A stretch of 47,887 nucleotides of DNA. Source: an uncultured Chlorobiota bacterium (GTDB lineage: Bacteria; Bacteroidota; Bacteroidia; Bacteroidales; JAADGE01). A model generated the notes under the pieces. It searched no databases and was not told where the DNA came from. It was given only the letters and a program-made list of their open reading frames with translations. Of the stretch, positions 27,989-35,092 are shown piece after piece; position 1 is the first letter of the stretch; each line of letters starts with the position of its first letter. The position numbers and the translations under genes are program-made. The stretch is taken from assembly GCA_947311445.1 (NCBI GenBank), contig CAMZKV010000048.1, positions 1 through 47,887 on the forward strand, written 5' to 3'.

Positions 27989-29392
27989 TTATAGCCTATT
28001 TGACAATCGTTTCAAACTAATATATTTATCAATTAAATTGCTTAGAGACCTGTAATATTCAGTTAAAGAGCTATAATATTGCATCTGCTTTTGCGACAAA
28101 ACAAAACTTTGCTCCGTTCCAATTTTAAATTTCTTATATGAATTATTATAAATCTTTTTTGCAAGATGCCTTTGTTCTGATGTATTCTTAACAGTATTAA
28201 TATTATTTATAAAATCAGTTTTTGTTTGGTCAATTTCTAATTGTAGAGCTTGCTCAGTTTGAAGTCTTAAATTTGTCTTTTTTTCAAGTTCAAATTGTGC
28301 TTGTTTTATTTTTGCATAGCGTTGCCCACTACTAAAAATTGGTATTGTAAGTTTTATTCCCCACACTGAGGTTGGATACCAGTCTGCCTCTTTAGAAAAA
28401 AAATCTAAGCTATCTCGCATAGATTGTTTTTTGTATGAATAAAATCCAACTACGGAAGGTAGTGTTTTAGTTTTTTCTCGTTTTAAACTTAAACTCGCCA
28501 AACTTTCTTGTACCTGAACTAACTCATAATCAATATTTTGATTGTAGGATATTTCTTCTAAAAAAATATTTTCACGCTCCATTTCCTCAATAATATCATC
28601 AATGCTCCCTGTTATTTTTATTTCTTTTTTATTATCAATTCCTACCTGAAACTTTAATAATTTATATAAAACATCTTTTGTTTTCTGTAAAGAAATTAAT
28701 GAATTTTCGGTTTGTTTTTTGTTAAGTTTTACTTGCTCAACATCTGTTGCTTCCATAAAACCGGCATCAAGTAATTTTTCATTTTCTAATAGTAATTTTG
28801 AAAGTCCGGAGTTCATACTGTCCAAAGCTAAAATACTTTCTTGTGCAATTAAAATTAGATAATATGTTTTTTCAAGATTTTCTTTTACGCTAATTATTGT
28901 TTTTTCTTTTGCTTTTTTTGATAATTCAAGGAATATTTTAGATGCTTTTAAGGCAATAATATACTCGCCACTAAAAATTATTTGCGAAACGGAAACGTTC
29001 CAATCTGCATTGTGCTTGCTTCCAAATTGCACAGGCATTTTTTTTCCTTCTTCATATGGTGCAAGGGGTGTTAATCCGAAAGCATTTGTATTTACACCAT
29101 AAATTGCAGGGGAAATAAAATCTGGCATTAATTGAGTAGGAATGTCCGGAAAATTTTGATATTGTACTCCCCCATTCACTTGTGGCAAACCAATTGCTGT
29201 AGTTTCCCATTTTAAGGCTTTTGACCTTTTTATTTCAAGTTCAGAGTTTTTAATTTGAAAATTATGCTTAACTGCATAGTCTTTTAATTCTTGTAATGAA
29301 TAGTTCTTAACACTTTCGGAAGAATTGTCTTGTGCTTTTACAAAATTTATTGCAAAAACAATTATTAAAAATATTAAAATTTTTGTTTTCAT
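27989..29392 (-). CDS. TolC family outer-membrane efflux channel
   Basis: A 467-residue protein with a signal peptide (ending NFVKAQ) and two outer-membrane-efflux repeats. The first runs from YSLQELKDYAVKHNFQIKNS through a long helical stretch with YYLILIAQESI and LLDAGFMEATDVEQVKLNK; the second has GIKLTIPIFSSGQRYAKIKQ and a matching helical hairpin. This forms the trimeric channel of a tripartite pump. It starts 2 bases from the end of the tetR gene, so the two are co-transcribed. Confidence 0.93.
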   Translation of the reverse strand: MKTKILIFLIIVFAINFVKAQDNSSESVKNYSLQELKDYAVKHNFQIKNSELEIKRSKALKWETTAIGLPQVNGGVQYQNFPDIPTQLMPDFISPAIYGVNTNAFGLTPLAPYEEGKKMPVQFGSKHNADWNVSVSQIIFSGEYIIALKASKIFLELSKKAKEKTIISVKENLEKTYYLILIAQESILALDSMNSGLSKLLLENEKLLDAGFMEATDVEQVKLNKKQTENSLISLQKTKDVLYKLLKFQVGIDNKKEIKITGSIDDIIEEMERENIFLEEISYNQNIDYELVQVQESLASLSLKREKTKTLPSVVGFYSYKKQSMRDSLDFFSKEADWYPTSVWGIKLTIPIFSSGQRYAKIKQAQFELEKKTNLRLQTEQALQLEIDQTKTDFINNINTVKNTSEQRHLAKKIYNNSYKKFKIGTEQSFVLSQKQMQYYSSLTEYYRSLSNLIDKYISLKRLSNRL

Positions 29393-29394
29393 AT

Positions 29395-30000
29395 TTAATT
29401 TAATTCTTTTATTTTTTTATTCAGAACTTTTAGTCCTTTGGAGTTGCAAATTGCTCTTAAATGATATTTAAACATTTCTTTTGTAGCTTTTGGTTTTAGA
29501 AATTCTTTATATGAAACAACGGAGTTTTCAATTTTTTGAGTTTCCAAAATAACCATCCTTTTTGCTATTAAGTCAATATCAATATCACCGTAAAACAAAC
29601 CTTCATCAATTCCTTTTGTCAAGTTTTTAATTTTTAATTGATATATAAATTTCGATTTTTTCTCAATAAGTTCCCTATGTATTACAGGATAATATTTATA
29701 CATCTCGTATTCAATAGAGGGTTTATGAGTTTTAATCATTGCAATTATATTTTTCCGAATTTCAAAAACTTCTTCAACTGCATTAAGTTTTTTTTCAGAA
29801 ATTGCAGCAAAACGTTTTGTTTGAATTTCAAATTCATTTCGGAACGCTTGTGTTATTAAATCAACTTTATCATTTACATATTTATAAAGTGTTTTTTTAG
29901 AAATCATACATTCACGTGCAACATCATCCATTGTTACGCTTTTAAGTCCATATTTTTTATACAAATCTGTTGCTTTTTGTATAATTTCATTTTTTTTCAT
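29395..30000 (-). CDS. TetR/AcrR family repressor of the efflux operon
   Basis: A 201-residue regulator with an N-terminal helix-turn-helix (IIQKATDLYKKYGLKSVTMDDV followed by CMISKKTLYKYVNDKVDL, about residues 5-50) and an alpha-helical ligand/dimer domain with no named signature. It is first in the tetR-tolC-MFP-RND run, the usual design for autoregulation and control of a pump. A large imperfect palindrome at 30021-30065 just upstream is the likely operator. Confidence 0.93.
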   Translation of the reverse strand: MKKNEIIQKATDLYKKYGLKSVTMDDVARECMISKKTLYKYVNDKVDLITQAFRNEFEIQTKRFAAISEKKLNAVEEVFEIRKNIIAMIKTHKPSIEYEMYKYYPVIHRELIEKKSKFIYQLKIKNLTKGIDEGLFYGDIDIDLIAKRMVILETQKIENSVVSYKEFLKPKATKEMFKYHLRAICNSKGLKVLNKKIKELN

Positions 30001-30004
30001 TTTG

Positions 30005-30012
30005 CAAATATA
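30005..30012 (-). promoter_or_regulatory. Promoter -7 box (TATATTTG) for the tetR operon
   Basis: Exact TAnnTTTG match on the minus strand, only 4 bases from the tetR start codon, so a transcript from it would have almost no leader. It lies next to the operator palindrome. Confidence 0.5.
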
Positions 30013-30020
30013 GAAGTTTT

Positions 30021-30065
30021 ATACAAGGAAACAAAAAAAGGGTAAAATGTTTCCATGTTTTGTAT
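30021..30065. promoter_or_regulatory. Candidate TetR operator palindrome
   Basis: ATACAAGGAAACA at 30021-30033 is mirrored by TGTTTCC at 30048-30054 and, after five bases, TTGTAT at 30060-30065. It lies where the -33 region of the tetR promoter should be, so a bound dimer would block transcription. Confidence 0.5.
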
Positions 30066-30141
30066 TATTTATTTTTTTTAAAAAACAATTTGCATCACTT
30101 TTATCAAATTCTGCGTATTGGTTATAACAAAACTAAATTAG

Positions 30142-30414
30142 GTGAAAAAAAACTTATTTAAAATATCATTATTCATTTTTGCAATAATATATGCATATTT
30201 TCTGATAACAATTCAATCTTGCGATAAAAAAACACTCAAATTTGAATCTATTAAAAAATGCGACACTTGTTTAACTACCTACAAGTCAAACACATACCTT
30301 TTACCTAAAAAACGCATTCAATTAGGGTTCTCATTGGATAATAAAAACATTAAATCTGAACCTTTAAAAAAAGGATTTTATATAACTCAAAAATTTTATT
30401 ATAAATTTAACTAA
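30142..30414 (+). CDS. Small putative lipoprotein of unknown function
   Basis: A 90-residue product starting at GTG 30142. The first 27 residues are a hydrophobic signal ending ITIQSC, a plausible lipobox with acceptor Cys27. The mature part contains CDTCLTTYKSNTYLLP and is basic. I know no family. It overlaps the next gene by one base (TAATG), so the two are translated together. The efflux operon is divergent from it and shares the upstream region with the TetR operator, raising the possibility of joint control. Confidence 0.6.
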   Translation: MKKNLFKISLFIFAIIYAYFLITIQSCDKKTLKFESIKKCDTCLTTYKSNTYLLPKKRIQLGFSLDNKNIKSEPLKKGFYITQKFYYKFN

Positions 30415-30824
30415 TGAATAAAATTATAATTATCGCTCTTGCAATTTTTAGCATCTCTAGTTTTTGTTGCAAAAAACAGAAAGACATAATTAATGAACTT
30501 AATTTAAAAGGAACATGGATTGAGACCTCTCAACTTTCAGACACACTGTTATTTAAAAAAAACAAATCAAAAGGGTGGTTTCAACTAAACAGAGCAAGAG
30601 AAATAAATGGAGACTATCTTTTACCATTGCCAAATTCTGGTTTGTATGATTACTCAATAAATGACGATAGTATATCTTTATTTTTGAGCCTCTCAAATTA
30701 CAGACAAGCAAATAATTATTATTTTAGTTTTAATAAGGACAGAGAAGAATTAAACATTGGAAATTTCTTTGAAGATAGTCTTTCAACAGATAAAATATTA
30801 ATATTTAAAAAAATTTTAAATTAA
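30414..30824 (+). CDS. Putative lipoprotein, lipocalin-like size
   Basis: A 136-residue product whose ATG overlaps the stop of the preceding gene. Signal MNKIIIIALAIFSISSFCC gives acceptor Cys18 or Cys19. The mature part begins LNLKGTWIETSQLSDTLLF, the kind of G-T-W opening seen in small lipocalin-like domains of Bacteroidota, with further strands spaced to the end. Function unknown; the assignment to a lipocalin-like fold is inference. After it lie 282 bases without a gene before the sigma factor. Confidence 0.6.
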   Translation: MNKIIIIALAIFSISSFCCKKQKDIINELNLKGTWIETSQLSDTLLFKKNKSKGWFQLNRAREINGDYLLPLPNSGLYDYSINDDSISLFLSLSNYRQANNYYFSFNKDREELNIGNFFEDSLSTDKILIFKKILN

Positions 30825-31106
30825 AAGATTTTCTAATAATGAGATAAGAATCCCGTATTATTCAAGCAATTAAATATTGTAAAATGCAAGTTGCCTAAAC
30901 CAAATACATTTCCTTACATTAAGGATTAAAACTAAACTTTGTATAACAAAAAATAATTGCAAACCACGTATTATTTTTGATAAGTAATTATAATTGATAA
31001 CTTCACAAAAATAATTAATGAGTATTTTTTTATTAATGTGGTGAATAATGCGGTTTTTATACTTGCATTTATTTATTTTTTTTAATATAATAATTCGCAA
31101 AAATAA

Positions 31107-31673
31107 TTGCAAATTGAAAAAAACGAAATAGAGTCTAAAATACTAAAAGCCTGTAAAAGAGGAAGTTTAAAGCATCAAGAAATGCTTTACAGAAAATTCT
31201 ATGCCTATGGAATGAGTATAACATTAAGATACACAAAGAGCAAAGAAGAGGCAATTGAAGTTTTAAATGACAGTTTTTTAAAAGTATTTGAAAACATAAA
31301 AAAGTTTGACAAAAATAAATCTTTTAAATCTTGGTTTAGGCAGATTACCATTAATACTTCTATTGATTATTTTCGTAAGAATAAGAAAATAATTCAAACT
31401 GATAATATTGAAGAGTGCAAAACAGAGAATTTTGAAATTGAAACTATCAGTAATCTTGAGGTTGATGATATTTTAAAACTTTTAAACTCAATACCAAAAC
31501 AATATTCTATAATTTTTAATCTATATGAAATTGAAGGTTACAATCACAATGAAATAGCTGAAAAATTAAGTATTTCAGACAGTACATCAAGAGCAAATTT
31601 ATCGAGAGCAAAAAAAATGCTTAGAGAATTATATACAAAATATTATTATACAAATTATGCAGGAGCAGTTTGA
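31107..31673 (+). CDS. ECF sigma factor (sigma-70 family)
   Basis: A 188-residue regulator. Region 2 at about 20-90 includes YGMSITLRYTKSKEEAIEVL and FKSWFRQITINTSIDYFRK; region 4 at about 128-180 includes LNSIPKQYSIIFNLYEIEGY and HNEIAEKLSISDSTSRANLS. No ATG fits: the frame opens at TTG 31107 and the first internal ATG would remove region 2, so TTG (or a nearby non-ATG) is the best start. Its last 17 bases overlap the next gene. The 282 bases upstream are very A/T-rich and hold a 13-base direct repeat, AAATAATTGCAAA, at 30951 and 31101, the second copy spanning the proposed start codon. Confidence 0.88.
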   Translation: MQIEKNEIESKILKACKRGSLKHQEMLYRKFYAYGMSITLRYTKSKEEAIEVLNDSFLKVFENIKKFDKNKSFKSWFRQITINTSIDYFRKNKKIIQTDNIEECKTENFEIETISNLEVDDILKLLNSIPKQYSIIFNLYEIEGYNHNEIAEKLSISDSTSRANLSRAKKMLRELYTKYYYTNYAGAV

Positions 31674-32964
31674 TAAACAATTCGTCAATAAAATTCGCCG
31701 CACATTTGAGAACTATGATGAACCGTTCAACAATGATGCATGGGAATTAATGAAACAAAAATTAGCTGATAAAAAAAAGAAACCTTTATTTTTATTTTCT
31801 AATTTTTCAAAAGTTGCATCAATATTACTTATTCTTGGATTAGGAATTTTTACAGTTTACGAAACAAATAAGTATTTTATTGAAAAAAAACAATTAGTTC
31901 TTAAAAAAGAAAACGAAAATATTGATTTAGTTGAAAACAAAACAAAAGAATTATTAATCCCAACTGAAAACAATGAAAAACAAATTATAAATACTAAACT
32001 AAAAAGCACAACAGTTAAAAACACAGGTTCGAACAAAAAAAACAACTTTAATAAAACTTATAAGGAAAATTCTAAAAAAAGAAATAGCAACATTGTTTCA
32101 CTAAACAAAAAAGAATCAAATCATAATCAAAATGATATTTTAAATAAAAATAATAAAAACAATAGAGATACTCTTACAAATAACGAATTACAAAAAGAAA
32201 ATAAGGAAATATATACCAGTAATGATAAAACTTTAAAGTCTGACAGTTTAAACAAACAAATAAAAGATAAAATTACGGACAAAAAGCCAATTTTAATGCC
32301 TGATGATGATGATTTCTTTATAACTAAGAAATCTGCTAAGAAATTCAATTATAGTGTTGCGTTTTCTTCACATTACAGTTCTTCAGACATAGGAACAGCT
32401 GACAAAATAAATGTTGGAGGAGGCTTTCAAACAGCATATATTATTTCAGACTATTTCAGTATTAATTCAGGTTTATTAATTGCAAATCATAATATGAACT
32501 CGAAAGAAAGCATACAAAAAGACAAAGAAGTTTACAAGTCTTCAAATAAAACATTAATAAAAACATCTGAAACTAACATAAAATTTACAGGGGTAGATAT
32601 TCCATTAAACATCCAATATAATTTTAATAATTTATATGTATCAACAGGTATTTCTTCGATATTTTATTTGAAAGAATCCTACTCAATTAATTATTATTCT
32701 GAAAATACAACAGAAATATTTAATTACGAAACAAAATCTTACGACAAAGTATATTATTACGACACTGAAAACGAAACGATTAATAAAAAAGCATTTAATA
32801 CATTTGATTTTGCAAAACTCTTTAATATTTCAATAGGATATAAAATACCTCTTAAAAAAGGAAATTTAATTGTTGAGCCATATGCAAAACTACCTATTGG
32901 AAAACTTACCTCATATAACATTTTATACGGATATGGGGGGTTGGGTTTGAAGTATGGATTTTAA
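31657..32964 (+). CDS. Membrane-anchored protein with C-terminal outer-membrane-barrel-like domain, partner of the ECF sigma factor
   Basis: A 435-residue protein overlapping the sigma gene by 17 bases. The N-terminal 45 residues are charged (NKIRRTFENYDEPFNNDAWE), followed by one helix at about 51-68 (SKVASILLILGLGIFTVY), a long Asn/Lys-rich linker to about 225, then a barrel-like domain (FNYSVAFSSHYSSSDIG, GVDIPLNIQYNFNNLYVSTG) ending GYGGLGLKYGF. In Bacteroidota such genes often follow ECF sigma factors and are taken as anti-sigma-like. One chain with an inner-membrane helix and an outer-membrane-type barrel is unusual. It has no classical zinc anti-sigma motif, so the anti-sigma role is inferred from position. 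Confidence 0.7.
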   Translation: MQEQFDKQFVNKIRRTFENYDEPFNNDAWELMKQKLADKKKKPLFLFSNFSKVASILLILGLGIFTVYETNKYFIEKKQLVLKKENENIDLVENKTKELLIPTENNEKQIINTKLKSTTVKNTGSNKKNNFNKTYKENSKKRNSNIVSLNKKESNHNQNDILNKNNKNNRDTLTNNELQKENKEIYTSNDKTLKSDSLNKQIKDKITDKKPILMPDDDDFFITKKSAKKFNYSVAFSSHYSSSDIGTADKINVGGGFQTAYIISDYFSINSGLLIANHNMNSKESIQKDKEVYKSSNKTLIKTSETNIKFTGVDIPLNIQYNFNNLYVSTGISSIFYLKESYSINYYSENTTEIFNYETKSYDKVYYYDTENETINKKAFNTFDFAKLFNISIGYKIPLKKGNLIVEPYAKLPIGKLTSYNILYGYGGLGLKYGF

Positions 32965-33223
32965 TGCTAAAACAACATTTTTAAAATACTGTTTCTAAAT
33001 AATCTACAAAATCCTTGTTGTAGTCACACTTTCAAAGTGCACAAAGTAATCTCTATGAATAATTATTTTAACTTAATACAGCAGAATAAAAAAAGTATAT
33101 ACATTAATAATGAAGTTATACTATAATTAAGATATAAATAATAAGCAAAAGCCTAAAATCAGTCCTAAAAATAAAATAATTCAAATTATCTTTCAAAATA
33201 TTTTACCTTTATCAAATTATTTC

Positions 33224-33231
33224 TAATTTTG
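33224..33231 (+). promoter_or_regulatory. Promoter -7 box (TAATTTTG) for tRNA-His
   Basis: TAnnTTTG match ending 4 bases before the mature tRNA 5' end. The 271 bases before the tRNA hold no gene; near 33003-33040 are small A/T-rich hairpins (CTACAA/TTGTAG and CACTTT/AAAGTG). Confidence 0.6.
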
Positions 33232-33235
33232 CATC

Positions 33236-33309
33236 GCCGCCGTAGCTTAGTTGGTTAAAGCGCCTGATTGTGGTTCAGGAGATCAAGGGTTCAAATCTCT
33301 TCGGTGGTA
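33236..33309 (+). tRNA. tRNA-His (GTG anticodon), lacking encoded G-1 and with U72/A73
   Basis: Complete cloverleaf: acceptor GCCGCCG with CGGTGGT, D stem GCTT/AAGC, anticodon stem CCTGA/TCAGG around TTGTGGT (GTG), and T stem AAGGG/CTCTT around TTCAAAT. Position 1 is G at 33236 and pairs with T72 at 33308 as a wobble. The base before it (33235) is C, not the usual His-specific G-1. The discriminator is A (33309), not C73. CCA is not encoded. These are the identity features described for Caulobacter-type tRNA-His, and the next gene is hisS. Confidence 0.95.
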
Positions 33310-33316
33310 CATAAAC

Positions 33317-33347
33317 AAAGGCACTGCAAAATTGTAGTGCCTTTTTT
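33317..33347 (+). terminator. Intrinsic terminator after tRNA-His
   Basis: AAAGGCACTGCAA (33317-33329) pairs with TTGTAGTGCCTTT (33332-33344) over 13 positions with one G.T pair and a two-base loop, then a T run. It lies 8 bases past the tRNA and 34 bases before hisS; read-through would join the two. Confidence 0.85.
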
Positions 33348-33380
33348 GGCACTAAAAATCATTAAAAAATATTTTAAAAA

Positions 33381-34982
33381 ATGAGCAAAAACAAAAGAGG
33401 TGTTTTCCCACGTAAAATTAAAGGATTTAGAGATATAAATCCGGAATTAAACCAATTGCGAACAAAAATAATTACAAAAGCCGCAGAAGTATATAGAAAA
33501 TACGGATATGAGCATTGGGATACTCCATCAATAGAATATGCTGATAATCTTGGAAAATATATGCCAGACAAAGACACAATAGAAGAAGGAGTTTATTCTT
33601 TCAGAAACCCGGAAAACGAACCTGTTTACACAAATAAGGGAGAAGAATTACGAGACAATGACAACTCAGTAATTATGGAAAACCATTATCTTTCAATGAG
33701 ATATGACCTAACTGCCCCTTTAGCTCGATTATATTCTGAAAAAGTTTGGCAAAGCTATATGCAAGGTAATTTAACCGAAAAAAATATGCCACTTTTCAGA
33801 CGCTATCAATTTGGAAAAGTTTTTAGGTATGAAGCAAAATTAGATCCGGGCAGATTTAGAGAGTTTTGGCAAATAGATTTTGATACTGTTGGAACAAATG
33901 ATGTGTCTGCTGATGCCGAAGCCTGTATGATTTTATCAGATGCAATGGAAGCTATTGGTCTTAAACGAAATACATATATTGTAAATGTAAACGATAGAAA
34001 AATTCTTAAAGGATTTCTAGAAAATATTGGAGTTTTTAAACTAAAAATAGAAGATGACGGCAAAATTCTCCAAAGCGAATACTTAGAGCAAGCAATTCTT
34101 AGAATTATTGATAAGGTTGACAAAATTTACCTAAAAGGCGTTCTTGAAGAGCTAGGAAAAGGAAGAACCGACATATCCGGAGCAAAAATAATTGGTTTAG
34201 ATTTACCTGAAAGTATTATTTCTGGAATAAACAATTATTTGTCTGCCTTTGAAAATATAAAAACAAGAGCAGAAATTATAGAAAAACTTACAGAATTCAA
34301 CATAACAAATGATATTTTTAATGAAGGACTTGAAGAACTGAAAAAAATTGATCTTTTATTAAAAAATATAGGATATAAAGATGATAGAATAATGTTTACC
34401 CCTACCCTAGTTAGAGGAATGGCATACTACACAGGACCCGTTTTTGAGGTAAACTCATTACAAACATACAAGGACCACAAAGGAAGGAAAAGAGCAGTTG
34501 GAGCAATATGCGGAGGAGGAAGATACGACGGATTAGTAAAAAATTTACTCGGAATAAAAGCTCCTGCAACCGGTGCATCAATTGGAGTGGACAGGCTAGC
34601 AGAATTACTTATGCTCACAAACCAAAATGATGATTTAGAAGATGGTCCTGTTTTTATTGTAATGTTTGACGATAACTTAATGCCTGAATATCAGAAAATT
34701 GCAGCAGAATTAAGAAATGCAGGAATTGAGACAGAAGTTTATTACGGCTCTCAAAAACAATTAAAAAAACAAATGAAATATGCCGATAAAAAAAATAGTC
34801 CAATTGCATTATTAATTGGAGAAAATGAATTTAAAGAAGGTGTTGTAACTGTTAAAAACCTTAAATTAGGCAAAGACAAATCAATGCAAACAATACAAGA
34901 CAGAAATGAATGGCAATCAAAAATTCAAAAACAAGTTAAAAGAGAAAACTTAATTGAGTACATTTCAAAAATTATAAAATAA
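33381..34982 (+). CDS. hisS: Histidyl-tRNA synthetase, divergent alphaproteobacterial-like type
   Basis: A 533-residue class II synthetase charging tRNA-His. Landmarks: FRDINPELNQLRTKI (motif 1 region), LSMRYDLTAPLARLYSE, motif 2 as FRRYQFGKVFRYEAK then PGRFREFWQIDFDTVG at about 139-171, the His-specific TLVRGMAYYTGPVFEV at 342-357, GGGRYDGL, and motif 3 GASIGVDRLAELL at 398-410; an anticodon-binding domain closes the chain. Motif 2 and the segment DVSADAEACMILSDAMEAIG read like the divergent enzymes of Caulobacter and relatives. The Bacteroides enzyme, as I recall it, has a different motif 2. The enzyme sits beside a tRNA-His with the matching unusual identity bases. Type assignment is from memory and needs a tree. 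Confidence 0.95.
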   Translation: MSKNKRGVFPRKIKGFRDINPELNQLRTKIITKAAEVYRKYGYEHWDTPSIEYADNLGKYMPDKDTIEEGVYSFRNPENEPVYTNKGEELRDNDNSVIMENHYLSMRYDLTAPLARLYSEKVWQSYMQGNLTEKNMPLFRRYQFGKVFRYEAKLDPGRFREFWQIDFDTVGTNDVSADAEACMILSDAMEAIGLKRNTYIVNVNDRKILKGFLENIGVFKLKIEDDGKILQSEYLEQAILRIIDKVDKIYLKGVLEELGKGRTDISGAKIIGLDLPESIISGINNYLSAFENIKTRAEIIEKLTEFNITNDIFNEGLEELKKIDLLLKNIGYKDDRIMFTPTLVRGMAYYTGPVFEVNSLQTYKDHKGRKRAVGAICGGGRYDGLVKNLLGIKAPATGASIGVDRLAELLMLTNQNDDLEDGPVFIVMFDDNLMPEYQKIAAELRNAGIETEVYYGSQKQLKKQMKYADKKNSPIALLIGENEFKEGVVTVKNLKLGKDKSMQTIQDRNEWQSKIQKQVKRENLIEYISKIIK

Positions 34983-35069
34983 ATGAATACTTTAAAACAT
35001 CTTAAAAAAAAAGAGTTTGTAATAAACAATAAATTTCAAAAAATGTAATATTCATATTTTTTTTATACT

Positions 35070-35077
35070 TATCTTTG
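35070..35077 (+). promoter_or_regulatory. Promoter -7 box (TATCTTTG) for the pyrimidine operon
   Basis: Exact TAnnTTTG match 16 bases before the pyrD start codon, in the gap after hisS, giving a very short leader. Confidence 0.65.
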
Positions 35078-35092
35078 TAAAAAAAACGGAAT

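Noticed and set aside
33235-33310. An alternative folding of tRNA-His with G33236 as G-1.
   Set aside because: It would shift the acceptor stem so that conserved T8 and A9 (33243-33244) no longer sit at their positions and would break the seven-pair stem.
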